From: Spiroplasma ixodetis
GTDB lineage: Bacteria; Bacillota_I; Bacilli_A; Mycoplasmatales; VBWQ01
Assembly (NCBI RefSeq): GCF_027923845.1
Contig: NZ_AP026933.1
Location: forward strand, 1,302,001-1,366,000
DNA: 64,000 nucleotides
Reading direction: 5' to 3'
Positions 30,987-43,108 of this stretch are shown here, one piece after another. Position numbers and translations under genes: made by a program. The notes under the pieces were generated by a model that had not been told where the DNA came from, ran no database searches, and worked only from the letters and a program-made list of their open reading frames with translations. Positions within the stretch are counted from its first letter, which is position 1; each line of letters begins with the position of its first letter.

Positions 30987-31421
30987 ATGGAACAAGATAT
31001 AGATTTATTAGTATTATTGAAAAAAGCAAAAGCAATACAAAAAAATGCTTATGCTCCTTATTCTTTATTTAGAGTTGCTGCAATAGTACTTTTGAAAAAT
31101 AGTAAAGAAGTGTTAGGAGTAAATGTTGAAAATGCTGCATACTCAGTAGGCATTTGTGCTGAAAGAGCGGCTTTGTCACAAGTTATTGCTCAAGGTTATA
31201 AAAAAGAAGATATTATTAGTCTATTTTTAATTACTGATAGTGAAACTGTTGGTTCTCCTTGTGGTATGTGTCGTCAATTTATGATTGAAATTATGCCAGA
31301 AACATGTCCTATTTATATTAGTAATAAAAATGAAAATAATGATACTAAAACAATTTGTAAAATATTAGTAAAAGATTTATTACCTTTAGCGTTTAAACCA
31401 AGTTCATTGAAAGGGAATTAA
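30987..31421 (+). CDS. cdd: Cytidine deaminase
   Basis: 144 residues; converts cytidine and deoxycytidine to uridine forms for pyrimidine salvage. Zinc-binding motifs 'GICAERAAL' (C-A-E) and 'PCGMCRQFM' (P-C-x2-C), with 'KNAYAPYSLFRVAAIV' at the N-terminus. Ribosome-binding site GGGGTGG. In Firmicutes cdd commonly sits between ybeY and era, as here. Confidence 0.95.
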   Translation: MEQDIDLLVLLKKAKAIQKNAYAPYSLFRVAAIVLLKNSKEVLGVNVENAAYSVGICAERAALSQVIAQGYKKEDIISLFLITDSETVGSPCGMCRQFMIEIMPETCPIYISNKNENNDTKTICKILVKDLLPLAFKPSSLKGN

Positions 31422-31424
31422 TTT

Positions 31425-32321
31425 ATGAATAATAATTTTAAATCAGGTTTTGTTAGTTTTATTGGTAGAAGTAATGTTGGAAAATCAACTTTATTAAATA
31501 CCATTCTTCAAGAAAAAAAGGCAATTGTGTCTAATAAACCACAAACAACCAGAAATCAAATTCAAGGTATTTATAATAGTGATGATATGCAAATCATATT
31601 TTTTGATACTCCCGGCATTCATAAACATAATAACCAACTTGGACGAATGATGAATCGCGATGCTAATCGCGCCATTAAAGAAACTAACATTATTTGTTTA
31701 TTAGCGCCATGTAATGAATACATTGGAAATAGCGATAAACATATTATTAAATTATTATCAGAAAGGGTAAATACAACTATTCTAATTTTATTAACTAAGG
31801 TTGATTTAGTAACAAAAGAAAAATTAATGGATAAAATTAATGAGTGAAAAGATTTATTACCATTTAAAGAAATAATTCCAATTTCTGCTATAAAAGAAAT
31901 GAATTTAGATATATTATTGAAAAAACTATATGAGTATTTACCAATTGGTGAAAAGAATCATTTAATCGAAAATAACGATGATGTTTCAGATAATACTTTA
32001 ATTAAGGAAATTATTCGTGAAAAAATTTTAAATTTAACAGAAGAAGAAATTCCTTATAGTGTAGCAGTATTAATTGAAAGTATTAATTATAATCCAAATA
32101 CTAATATTACTGATATTAATGCTGTTATTGTTGTTGAACGAGACTCACAAAAAGGAATTATTATTGGTAAAGGAGGTAGTATGATTAAAGAAATTGGAAT
32201 AAGAGCTAGAACAGATTTAGAAAGTATTTTTGATTCTCATATTATATTAAAAACTTTTGTAAAAGTAATACCTGATTGAAGAAATAATCCTAGAAAATTA
32301 AAAGAGTTAGGTTATAGTTAA
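31425..32321 (+). CDS. era: GTPase Era
   Basis: 298 residues; 16S rRNA-binding GTPase for 30S assembly. G1 'GRSNVGKSTLLN', G2 'TTRNQIQG', G3 'DTPGIH', G4 'LTKVDL', then a C-terminal KH domain ('KGIIIGKGGSMIKEIG'). Open with TGA as Trp. Three bases separate it from cdd, and recO follows after three. Confidence 0.96.
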
Positions 32322-32698
32322 AATATGTTTAATATTGATACTGGTTTGATTTTAAACATTAACTACATTAAATCAATAAATAATGTTACTATTTTAACAT
32401 CAAATTATGGTGTTAAAATAGTTTCTTTACCAGAAATAAAAATCAATTTAAATAAATATAGTCTTTTAGATTGTTGAATTTTTATTTTTAATCAAAATTA
32501 TGATTGTTCAAACTTATGTATAACATATAAAAAAATAAAAAGTTTTAATAGTTTTATAAATGAAAAAAGTTATCAATTGATTAAGAGTTTTAACAAGATA
32601 GTTATTAATTATTTAGAAAAAATGGATGGGTTACACTTTATTGGACACTAATTACGTAGACAAGTGAACAAATTTGTTAAAAGAAAGGAACTATAATT

Positions 32699-32977
32699 AT
32701 GACCAATATTAACTCATATACCGACGAATTTAAAAAGCAAATAGTAGCTTTATATCAAAGTGGTAAGTCAGTGTCTTGTCTTGCTAAAGAATATAATGTT
32801 ACAAGAGCAGCTACTTATAAATGAATTAAACAATTTACTAATTCAGGTAGTTTTAAAATTAAAAATAATCTTTCAGATTTAGAAAAACAATTAATTCAAG
32901 CAAATAAAGAATTAAAACAGTTACGAATGGAAAATGATATTTTAAAGCAAGCAGCACTAATAATAGGCAGAAAATAG
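32699..32977 (+). CDS. IS3-family OrfA
   Basis: 92 residues, intact. The helix-turn-helix region ('IVALYQSGKSVSCLAKEYNV') and a leucine-zipper-like tail ('[20 protein letters not shown]') are typical of IS3 OrfA. It ends 'GRK-stop' within 'agaaaatag', the expected -1 slippage point into OrfB. Confidence 0.9.
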
Positions 32978-33018
32978 AAATTATTACTAAAAATAAAGTT
33001 AAATATAAAATTCGCACA

Positions 33019-33815
33019 ATGTGTCGTTTTTTAAAACTCTCTAAATCAACATATTATTTTAATTTAAAGAAAAAGAAAAAATTCAAAATAATATTTATGA
33101 TGAAGCTGTTATTAGTGCTTTTAAAGAAAATAAAGAAGTTTATGGTACTAGAAGATTAAAAGTCATACTAGCAAACCAAGAAATTTATTTATCACGCAGA
33201 AAAATTAAAAAAATTATGAATAAGCATAATTTAATATCAAAATACACTAAATTATCATTCAAAAATCATCATAATAAAGTCAATGATAGTCAAATTACCA
33301 ATCTTGTTAATAGAGACTTTAATAATAGAATTAAAAATGAAGTTATTGTCAGTGATTTAACTTATGTTCAAGTTAATGGTAAATGAAACTATATTTGCCT
33401 ATTAGTAGACCTGTACAACCGCGAAATTATTGGACATAGTGTTGGAGTTAAAAAAGATGCATCATTAGTACATCAAGCATTTATGCACTCAAATCGCTGT
33501 TTAAAAGATATTCAAATATTTCATAGCGATCGCGGTAATGAATTCAATAATAAAACTATTGATAAACTTTTATTAGCATTCAATATTACCCGTTCTTTAA
33601 GCAAAAAAGGATGTCCTTATGACAATGCTGTTGCTGAAGCAACTTTTAAAACTTTCAAAACAGAGTTTATTAATGATAAAAATTTTACATCATTAATCCA
33701 ATTAAAATTAGAATTATTTGATTACATAAATTGATATAACAACATAAGAATTCACAGCACTCTAAACTACCTAACTCCCGTTAAATATCATGAACAAATG
33801 TCTACCAAAAAATAG
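33019..33815 (+). pseudogene. IS3-family OrfB, frameshifted
   Basis: Integrase-type transposase: 'VSDLTYV', 'FHSDRGNEF', 'NAVAEATFKTFKTE'. One A is missing in the run after 'YFNLKKK' near 33074, so the catalytic part is out of frame with its start. The OrfB frame is also open upstream to the OrfA overlap. Confidence 0.85.
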
Positions 33816-34221
33816 TCCTAAAAAGGGTTGCCATTCCAAAATTATTATTAATAATAAAAATATCTTTTCTTTTTTATTTAATTTATATGAACAGTTAATG
33901 ATAAATAGTAATTTTAAGAAAGTTTATGTTTTTTTCTTATTTCATAGTTTAATATTTCAAGGAATTCAGTTTAACTTTACTAATTGTATTAATTGTAATC
34001 AAATAACTAATTTGTATTTAATTAATTATGATTTGGGTGGTGTTTTTTGTAAAAATTGTTCTTTAAAATTAGCTATAATTAATTTTGAAATTGTTTTGTT
34101 TTAAAAAATATATCAACTTTATTTATTAAATTATCAAGATATTAATAAATGAAAAGTTGAAAAAGAAGAACTTAATAAAATTCTTAATATTTTAGAAAAC
34201 CACTGTCAAAAATATAATAAT

Positions 34222-35298
34222 GCAAAATTGTAAAGGTAAGTGCAACTAAATTATTTTTCTATTCAAATATTCGATTGGTGAAAGATAATTTAGTATTTTT
34301 CTGGGTCTTTGGTTTAAAGACAATATAAATTTATGAACTTCATTTTTATTAGTTTTTGAAAAAATAAATTTTTTAGGAAATTTTTCTCTAATTAAACCAT
34401 TAGTATTTTCATTAGTACCTCTTTGTCAAGGTGAATATGGATTTGCAAAATAAATTTTCACATCTAACTTTTTTCAAGTTGTTGTCAATTTGCAAATTCT
34501 TTACCACGATCAAAAGTAATAGTTTTAACAATATTTTTAGGAAGAATTGATAAATAATGAATGATATTTTTATTAATAACTTTAGTAGTTTTGTTTTTAA
34601 CTAACATTGCTAAAGTAAATCGTGATACTCTTTCAACTAAAGTTATTAAACATGATTTACTTTTACCTCTTGATGATACTATAGTATCTCCTTCTCAATG
34701 ACCAAGAGTTATGCGATCATTAACATTATTATCTCGTTCTTTAATTGATTTACCATTAAATTTACCACGATTTTCTTGAGATCTTCGTTTTTTACCTTTT
34801 CTTCTTAAATTTTTACTAGTAACTTTATCAAATAATCCAGAATAAATTCAATTGTAAATTGTTTTAAAGCTGATAGCTCATTGTTTATGAAAATTTTTAA
34901 TTCTGCCATAAATTTGTTCAGGTGATCAGCCCAATAATAGTTTTTGTTGTATATATTTGACTAAATCTTTATATTTAAACTTATGAAAAATAATATGTGA
35001 TTTTTTTCTATTTACAGCTTTATTTTGTGCAATTAATGAAAAATAATGATCATTATCTTTATTTCTATTAACTTCTCGAATAATAGTACTAATACTTCGA
35101 TTAAGATTTTTAGCTATTTCACTAATTTTAACTTTAAATTTCAATTGATTCTCAATATAAATTCTTTCATCTATCCCAATATGTTTATAACTCATATAAA
35201 AACTCCTTACTTTTTCTAAACTAAATTTAGCATTATGAAATTTTTATATGAGAATTTTTTGCAATTTTATTTACTTGCACTTACAAGTATAATTCAGC
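34222..35298 (-). mobile_element. IS30-family element, copy F
   Basis: 1077 bp in the 3' end of recO, flanked by 'ataat' on both sides. Confidence 0.94.
34246..35195 (-). pseudogene. IS30 transposase, A6 frameshift allele
   Basis: Six-A run near 34471 breaks the frame before the final catalytic Glu, as in copies A, B, E and G. Confidence 0.85.
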
Positions 35299-35373
35299 AT
35301 AATAAATTAATAATTACATAAATATTTTAATAATTAGTTGTTATATTGTTTTTAATAATATATAACACCTATA

Positions 35374-35392
35374 ATAGGTTGACAAAACCTAT
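35374..35392 (+). promoter_or_regulatory. Short hairpin upstream of glyS
   Basis: 7-bp stem 'ataggtt' / 'aacctat' with a 5-base loop, 94 bases before glyS and 50 after the recO stop. It has no T-run, so a regulatory or mRNA-stability element is more likely than a terminator. No T-box or glycine riboswitch features are seen. Confidence 0.3.
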
Positions 35393-35485
35393 CTATGAAC
35401 ATATTATTAACAAGATTATTCTTTTTAGAGATTTTATGTATTATTTAAGATATTTAAGAAAATTTTTATGATTAATGGAGGGGCA

Positions 35486-36901
35486 ATGATTAATAAAATT
35501 ATCAATGATAAGTCAATGAAGGAAATAATTACTCATTTAAAAGAAAATGGTTTTATTTTTCAAGGATCAGAAATTTATTCAGGTCTTGCTAATAGTTGAG
35601 ATTATGGTCCGCTTGGTGTAGCACTTAAAAATAATATTAAGAAAAGTTGATGAGTTTTTTTTGTCGAAAAAAATCCATACAATGTTGGGCTAGATAGTTC
35701 AATTATTATGAAATCTAAAGTTTGAGAAGCTTCAGGGCATTTGAGTAATTTTAGTGATCCATTAATTGATTGTAAAAAATGTAAGTCTCGCTTTCGAGTT
35801 GATAATTTAATTAATCATTATTTTCCTAGTATTAATTGTGATAATTGAAGTAATGAAAAATTAGAAACATATATTAATCAAAATCATATTAAATGTATTA
35901 AATGCAATAATGAAGATTGAACTAAAGTTAGACAATTTCAATTAATGTTTGAAACATATCAAGGTGTTTTAAAAGAAGATAAAAATAAAATTTATTTAAG
36001 ACCTGAGACCGCACAAGGAATATTTATAAATTTTAATAATGTAAGAAATAGTTGTAATAAAAAAGTACCATTTGGTATTGGTCAAATTGGTAAAAGCTTT
36101 AGAAATGAGATAACTCCTGGTAATTTTATTTTTCGTACTAGAGAATTTGAACAAATGGAATTAGAATTTTTCTTTATTCCAAAGGATAAAAATGATAATA
36201 CTTGATTTAATTATTGAGTTGATCAATGTAAAGAATTTCTCTCTCTAGTAGGTTTATTGAATTCAAAAAATATAAAATTTAAAAATCATGAACAAAATCA
36301 ACTAGCACATTATGCATTAGCAACTACTGATATTGAATATAATTTTCCTTTTGGTATGAGTGAATTATGTGGTATAGCTAATCGTGGGAATTATGATTTA
36401 ACAAAACATAGTGAGAATTCTGGTGTAAATTTTGAGATTCAATATCCTAATGTTACAGTAAAAAGAATGGTTATTCCTTCAGTTATTGAACCTTCAATTG
36501 GTGTTGAAAGGCTTTTATTAGCTTTAGTTTGTGAAGCATTTACAAAAGAAGTTTTAAAAGACGATAAAGAACGGTTAGTGTTAAAATTAAATAAGAGTAT
36601 TTGCCCTTATCAAGTAGCTGTTATGTCTTTAAATAAAACAAAATTAGGTAAAGAGGCATATGAAATTTTTGAAATGTTAAATAAAACACAATTAAGAGTA
36701 ATTTATGAAGCATCATCAAGTGTTGGTAAATCTTATCGTTATCAAGATGGTATTGGTACTATGTATTGTGTAACAATTGATTATGACACAAAAACTAAAG
36801 GTACTGTTACAATTAGAGATCGTGATACTACAAATCAAGTTATAGTTAAAGTTGATCAACTTAAAGAATATTTATATGACAAATTAGACATTATTTGTTA
36901 G
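35486..36901 (+). CDS. glyS: Glycyl-tRNA synthetase (class II, dimeric type)
   Basis: 471 residues; charges tRNA-Gly. Catalytic motif 1 region '[19 protein letters not shown]', motif 2 '[16 protein letters not shown]...[14 protein letters not shown]', motif 3 '[18 protein letters not shown]'. '[10 protein letters not shown]' is also diagnostic. Two CxxC pairs ('CKKCKS' and 'CIKCNNED') form the insertion zinc site. The anticodon-binding domain is C-terminal ('[10 protein letters not shown]...[11 protein letters not shown]'). Start ATG with GGAGGGG 6 bases upstream. Leads glyS-dnaG-sigA (gaps 16 and 32 bases). Confidence 0.96.
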
Positions 36902-36917
36902 AATTGTGTGAAAAAAT

Positions 36918-38693
36918 ATGGATATCGAGTTTAATAAAAAAATTAATGAAGTTAAAGCAAAAATTAATATTGTCGAAGTTATGGGTAAATATTTAAATTT
37001 GATCCGTAAAGGCAATAATTTTTGAGCTATCTGTCCTTTTCATGAAGACTCTACTCCTTCATTATCAATTTCACAAGAAAAACAAATTTATAAATGTTTT
37101 TCTTGTGGTGAACAAGGAAATATTTTTATTTTTTTACAAAAATATAAAAATATTAATTTTATTAATGCTCTTAAAGAAGCAGCAGATAATGTTAATTTAA
37201 ATTTAAAAGAGTTTGATATTAATTTATCTGAATTTAATGTTGAAACTAAAAAAAATCCACTAAAAATTTTAAATAATATTGCAATGAATTTTTTTAGTTA
37301 TCAGTTACTAACTGATATTGGTCAAGAAGCAATGAAATATTTACAAAATCGTAATATTACTACTGAAAATATTAAATATTTTAATATTGGTTATGCACCT
37401 ATTAATAATGAATTAATAGATTATCTTAATGCACAAGGTTATAAAGATAATATTCAATTTGTAAAATTAGGACTTATGAAAATTAATAATAAGGATCAAC
37501 TTCTTCCTACCTTTTCAAATCGAATTATGTTTGCAATTAAAGATGAAGATGGAGACTGTGTTGGTTTTTCTGCAAGAAATTATAATAGAGAAGATAAAAG
37601 TTATAAATATATTAATAGTCCAGAAACAGATTTTTTTAAGAAAAGTAAAATTTTATATAACTTTAATAATGTTAGAAATTATATTAAAAAAAATGAAGTT
37701 ATTTATTTGACTGAAGGTTTTATGGATGTTATTGCTCTAAATAATCAAAATATTAAAAATGTTGTTGCTTTAATGGGAACAAATTTAACAAAAGAACATA
37801 TTTTACTTTTAAAAAAAATTACTACTAATATTATTATTTTTTTAGATGGTGATTTACCAGGAAAAATAGCATCTTTAAAAATAGCTAGTGTTTTATTATC
37901 AAATAATTTTAAAGTACAAATTATCAATAATGATACTAAATTTGATCCTGATGAATTAATAAATAAATTTCCTCAAAAATTTTATGAAATAATAAAAAAA
38001 ACTATTCATCCTTTTGAATTTGCAATTAATTTATCATTAACTAAATATAACATTAAAAAAGATAGTTATGAACTTAATGAATTTTTAAAATCATTAGTTC
38101 CAATTTGAACAAAAATCAATGATGTTATTACTCAAAAGTTTTATTTAAATATGTTAGCAAAAATAACTAATTTATCCACTGAAGACTTAATACAAATTTT
38201 AAATATTGATAATAATTTAGTAACTACAACTTTTAGTATCAAAAATAAATCTAAAATAGAAGTAAAAAATATTTTTTTTGAAGCACAAGAACAACTTATT
38301 TTTTTAGTAATGTTATCAAGAAATGTTTATTTAATTTTAGAAAAAGAAAAATTTATTTTTCCAAATCAAGATTTTATGAATTTATACTTTTTAATTAGTC
38401 AAAAATATAAAAATAATCAAATAGAAGCAATTAATTTTGATTTAATTTTAGAAGAACTTAAAGGTAATTCACTTTTAAATATTTTAGAAAAACTTCTTGA
38501 TAAGTATAAAAATAAAAAGTTTGATTTAAAACCTCAAATTATTAATGATTACTTAAAAATTATTAATAATCAACTAATTGATTATGAAATAAAAATGATC
38601 AATGATAAATTGAAATCTGAAAAAAATATTGAAAAACAAATATTGTTATTAAAAGAAATATCAGTATTAAAAAATAAAATAAAGAAAAAATAA
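36918..38693 (+). CDS. dnaG: DNA primase
   Basis: 591 residues; makes RNA primers at the replication fork. N-terminal zinc ribbon 'CPFHEDSTPSLSIS...YKCFSCGEQGN' (C, H, C, C), catalytic core with 'RIMFAIKDEDGDCVGFSARN', Toprim motifs 'LTEGFMDVIAL' and 'IIFLDGDLPGK'. The low-complexity C-terminal half is the helicase-interaction domain. Fully open. The macromolecular-synthesis arrangement dnaG-sigA is conserved in Firmicutes. Confidence 0.95.
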
Positions 38694-38725
38694 GTATGAT
38701 GATAAATTAAGGATAAGGTGAAAAT

Positions 38726-40078
38726 ATGGCTGCTATACAACAAAAAACGAAATTGAAAAAACTTTTAACTTTAGAGGAAGTAGAAAGTAATTTAATTAAA
38801 AAATTAGAAAAGAGTCAAACAAAAGAATTAAAACAAGAAGATGTCATTAAAGAGTTTGCACATTTAAAATTAGATGATGATACGATTGAGGAAATTTTTG
38901 ATCGGTTAGAAAAAGAAGGAGTAGTCTTTACTGATATTTTGATGGATGAAGTTGAAGATGATGCTAATTTTCCCGATATTGATGATGAACAATTACCTGA
39001 TGATTTAGATATTGATATTTTAGTTAGTGATTTGAGTTTTAAAAATACAATGGGGATCTCTAATGATACAAGAAGAAAAGATGGAATTAAGTCTTATTTT
39101 AATATTTTGGGAACAAGTCAAATATTGAGTCAAAGTGAGGAAATTAAATATGCTAAAATGTTAGAATCAAAAGATGTTGAGGAAAGAACATATGGTCGTG
39201 AGCAATTAATTAAATCAAATTTAAAATTAGTAGTTTCTGTTGCTAGAAAACATTTAAATCGTGGTTTAGATTTTGCTGATTTAATTGAAGAAGGTAATAT
39301 TGGTCTTATTAAAGCAGTTGATAAATTTGATTATCGCCGTGGTTTTAAATTTTCAACTTATGCTACTTGATGAATTAGACAATCAATTACACGAAGTTTA
39401 GCTGATCAAGGTAAAATGGTTCGTGTACCTGTTCATATGGTTGAAAGAATTAATAAGTTAACAAGAATTGAAAGAGACTTAACACAAGAATTAGGTCGTG
39501 ATCCTACTCATGAGGAAATTGCCAATAAAATGGGACAAAACATGACAGCCGATCGTGTTCGTGAAATTAAAAAACTTGCTATTGAACCAGTATCTTTAGA
39601 AAAACCAATTGGTGAAGAAGATGATACACATTTTGGTGATTTTATTAAAGATAAAAATATGCTATCTCCCGATGAATATGCTGAAAGACATTGATTAAGA
39701 GAACAATTGGATCGTGTTTTTGCTGAAGTATTAACAAAACGAGAAGAAAAAGTTATTAGAATGCGTTTTGGAATTTTACCAACAAAATTAAGAAGATTAT
39801 TAGAACTTTGTGAAGATGAAAAAGAAATTACTGAATTAAAAACAGTAGTTAATAATTTACAGTTACACTATGATACTAGTTTAGATAAAACAGAATTGTT
39901 AAGTAATAAGGTTGTTCATCGTCATATTACTAAGTACGATTCTCCAAAAACTCTAGAAGAAGTTGGTAAAGAATTTATTGTTACAAGAGAAAGAATTAGA
40001 CAAATAGAAGCAAAGGCAATTAGAAAATTAAAACATCCGTCTAAATCTAAACATATTAAAGAATTTTATAAAGGATAA
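38726..40078 (+). CDS. sigA: Primary sigma factor SigA/RpoD with region 4 insertion
   Basis: 450 residues; housekeeping sigma factor. N-terminal region 1.1 ('[11 protein letters not shown]', acidic), region 1.2/2 ('[11 protein letters not shown]', '[19 protein letters not shown]', '[20 protein letters not shown]', '[19 protein letters not shown]'), region 3 ('[16 protein letters not shown]') and region 4.2 ('[20 protein letters not shown]'). Between 'VIRMRFGI' (4.1) and 'TLEEVGKEF' (4.2) there are about 55 extra residues ('[18 protein letters not shown]...') where other sigma factors have about 8. Full length, intact. AGGATAAGGTG upstream. Confidence 0.95.
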
Positions 40079-40086
40079 TAGTTAAC

Positions 40087-40863
40087 ATGTTAACTATCAA
40101 TAATATAATTAATGTTTTAGAAACATATTTTCCTTTAAAAGATGTTTGTGAATGAGATTTTTCAGGAATACAAATTAAATCAAAAACAAAAACCAATATT
40201 AATAAAATTTTAGTTTGTTTAGATGTTACTAATGAAGTTTTAACTGAGGCCATTAATAATAATATTGATTTAATAATTTCTCATCATCCATTAGTTTTTG
40301 CTAAAGATATTAATCAATCTAATATTTCAAATTGAAAAAAAGAATTATATAGTAAAATACTAATAGCAGATATTAATGTATATTCATTACATACTAATTT
40401 TGATATATCATTAGTAGGTATGAATATGTTGATGGCTAAAGAATTAAAAATTAAAAATATTCATTTTATTAATGAAGAAAAGTTGGCAATAGTTGGTAAA
40501 TTTGATAGACAAATGCCATTAAAAGAATTGATTAATAACTTAAAAAAATATTTTAATGTTGCAAATATACAATTGGTTAATAATAAATTGAGTGATAACA
40601 ATATAGTGACTGTTGCTTTATCTGCTGGTGCTGTTGGTGATATTATTAGTAATTTATCTAACAATATTGATTTATTAATTACTGGAGAAATGAAATGAAA
40701 CTATATTATGGAAGCTAAAGATAGAAAAATTAATGTTATTTTGGTTGGTCATTATATGGAACAAAAATTTGTTGATTTTCTTTTTCAATTACTTATTGAA
40801 AAATTATCAACAAAAGTTAAAGTTTTTAAATATAATTTAGAAAATCCTATTACTTTTTTTTAA
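40087..40863 (+). CDS. Nif3/YqfO-type dinuclear metal protein
   Basis: 258 residues; DUF34/NIF3 family, a metal-binding protein often next to sigA and trmK in Firmicutes and possibly acting on GTP cyclohydrolase-type substrates or tRNA factors. Metal ligands: 'ISHHPLVF' (HH), 'SLHTNFD' (H, D) and 'VGHYMEQKFV' (H, E). 'SAGAVGDII' and 'LITGEMKWNYIMEA' match the family. trmK, expected between sigA and this gene, is absent; only 8 bases separate them. Function uncertain, family firm. Confidence 0.88.
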
Positions 40864-40926
40864 ACTTATAAAATTTAAAAAGGAAAAAACTATTTTTTAA
40901 ATGCAAAATTGTAAAGGTAAGTGCAA

Positions 40927-41876
40927 CTAAATTATTTTTCTATTCAAATATTCGATTGGTGAAAGATAATTTAGTATTTTTCTGGGTCTTTGGTTTAAAG
41001 ACAATATAAATTTATGAACTTCATTTTTATTAGTTTTTGAAAAAATAAATTTTTTAGGAAATTTTTCTCTAATTAAACCATTAGTATTTTCATTAGTACC
41101 TCTTTGTCAAGGTGAATATGGATTTGCAAAATAAATTTTCACATCTAACTTTTTTCAAGTTGTTGTCAATTTGCAAATTCTTTACCACGATCAAAAGTAA
41201 TAGTTTTAACAATATTTTTAGGAAGAATTGATAAATAATGAATGATATTTTTATTAATAACTTTAGTAGTTTTGTTTTTAACTAACATTGCTAAAGTAAA
41301 TCGTGATACTCTTTCAACTAAAGTTATTAAACATGATTTACTTTTACCTCTTGATGATACTATAGTATCTCCTTCTCAATGACCAAGAGTTATGCGATCA
41401 TTAACATTATTATCTCGTTCTTTAATTGATTTACCATTAAATTTACCACGATTTTCTTGAGATCTTCGTTTTTTACCTTTTCTTCTTAAATTTTTACTAG
41501 TAACTTTATCAAATAATCCAGAATAAATTCAATTGTAAATTGTTTTAAAGCTGATAGCTCATTGTTTATGAAAATTTTTAATTCTGCCATAAATTTGTTC
41601 AGGTGATCAGCCCAATAATAGTTTTTGTTGTATATATTTGACTAAATCTTTATATTTAAACTTATGAAAAATAATATGTGATTTTTTTCTATTTACAGCT
41701 TTATTTTGTGCAATTAATGAAAAATAATGATCATTATCTTTATTTCTATTAACTTCTCGAATAATAGTACTAATACTTCGATTAAGATTTTTAGCTATTT
41801 CACTAATTTTAACTTTAAATTTCAATTGATTCTCAATATAAATTCTTTCATCTATCCCAATATGTTTATAACTCAT
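40927..41876 (-). pseudogene. IS30 transposase, A6 frameshift allele
   Basis: Six-A run near 41152 as in copies A, B, E and F; otherwise like the intact copy. Confidence 0.85.
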
Positions 41877-41964
41877 ATAAAAACTCCTTACTTTTTCTAA
41901 ACTAAATTTAGCATTATGAAATTTTTATATGAGAATTTTTTGCAATTTTATTTACTTGCACTTA

Positions 41965-42827
41965 GAACCTGTTTAGAATCTTTTTAATAAAATTGAAATA
42001 AAGGACAGAACAACCATTTGTAAACTAGTATTTAGTTTTCTTTCACAATTTTTTCATAATCTTCTGCATTTTTCTAATCATGCAAAGCTTCGTTCTACAA
42101 CTCATCTTTTTGGTAGTACTACAAAAGAATGTAATTCATTACGTTTTACAACTTCAACATTTGCATTTATGATTGTTTTGATTGCAGAAGCAAATTTTTC
42201 ACCAGTATAGCCAGCATCTACTATTATTTTTTGAACTGTAGAAAGATTTTCTTTTTCACTTTTAATCATTATGATAGCACTATTACGATCTGTTTTTTCT
42301 GCTGTAGTTATGTAAATTGCATGTGGTAAACCTTGCGTATCAACTGCAATATGACGTTTTATTCCTGAAATCTTTTTACCAGCATCATAACCTTTATTTT
42401 CAGTAGTATCTGTATTTTTAACACTTTGCGAATCAATTATACAAAAACTAGTTTTTTCTTTTCGATGATTCTTAATACGAATCTTTTTAACTAATTTTTT
42501 TAAAATTAATTGCAATACACTAGGTTCTTTATCATTGTTTTTACTTCAAATTTGGAAATAATAATATACAGTTTGTCATTTTGGAAAATTTTTTGGTAAC
42601 ATTCTTCATTGACAACCACTTTTTAATACATATAAAACTGCACAAAACACTTCATATAAATCTAAATTTCTTGGTTTTGTTTTCTTTTTGCTGTTTTCTA
42701 AAGTTGATTTTATGTTCTCAAATTGTTCTTTAGTAACATGACTTGGATAATTTTTATGCATATATACCTCTTATTTTAAAATATATAGTAATTTTACCTT
42801 ATTTTCTAAAAGATTCTAAACAGGTTC
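41965..42827 (-). mobile_element. IS5-family element, copy iii (complete)
   Basis: 863 bp with inverted repeats 'gaacctgtttagaatc' and a 'tta' target duplication (41962-41964, 42828-42830), inserted into the IS30 copy G terminus. Confidence 0.95.
41973..42761 (-). CDS. IS5-family transposase
   Basis: Intact 262-residue DDE transposase, near-identical to 3499-4287 (Ala instead of Val in 'KRHIAVDTQG'; Val instead of Ile after 'EPS'). Confidence 0.92.
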
Positions 42828-43108
42828 TTACAAGTATAATTCAGCAAATATTTGAAACTATAATCTTAGATAATGATACAAAAGTTAATGAGGAAAATCT
42901 TCAACAATCTCAAGAATTCGAAACATTTGAAGAAAAACCATTACAAGATAATGAAAATAAACAAGAATCAAAAAACTGAACACAATTTAAAACAGATTTT
43001 CCAAATATTGCACAAATAATAAAAAATAGCAAAAATACTGGCATCAAAATATTAACATCTTTAATTACATTTTTTGAAATTAATGATGACCAACTTGGAA
43101 TTACAGAA

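Larger units (their letters stand above)
32623..33838 (+). mobile_element. IS3-family element, copy IV
   Basis: 1216 bp from 'tggatgggttacac' to 'gttgccattcca' with a 3-bp 'aaa' duplication in recO. The least rearranged IS3 here. Confidence 0.94.
32325..35321 (+). pseudogene. recO: recO, DNA repair protein, split by IS3 and IS30
   Basis: RecO loads RecA with RecR in recombinational repair. The N-terminal OB-fold part (MFNIDTGLILNINYIKS, 32325-32622) is followed by IS3 copy IV. It resumes in frame at 33842 with 'NIFSFLFNLYEQL' and a zinc finger 'CINC...CKNC'. A TAA at 34102 interrupts the frame. The same frame then continues ('WKVEKEELNKILNILENHC') to IS30 copy F at 34222 and ends at 35321 after it. 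Both IS have target duplications ('aaa' and 'ataat'), so splicing them out restores the gene apart from that one stop. Position between era and glyS supports the name. Confidence 0.85.
40903..42845 (-). mobile_element. IS30-family element, copy G, split by IS5
   Basis: Ends 'gcaaaattg' at 40903 and 'aattcagc' at 42845, with 'aaat' duplicated on either side. IS5 copy iii (41965-42827) sits within its terminal repeat ('cttgcactta' / 'ttacaagtat'), outside the transposase gene. Confidence 0.94.

Noticed and set aside
36918..40078. Replication origin near dnaG
   Set aside because: No dnaA, no cluster of DnaA boxes and no gyrB/dnaN neighbours; dnaG-sigA is a normal non-origin cluster.
40461..40664. 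Minus-strand open frame in the Nif3-like gene
   Set aside because: Antisense to a conserved family protein and no ribosome-binding site.
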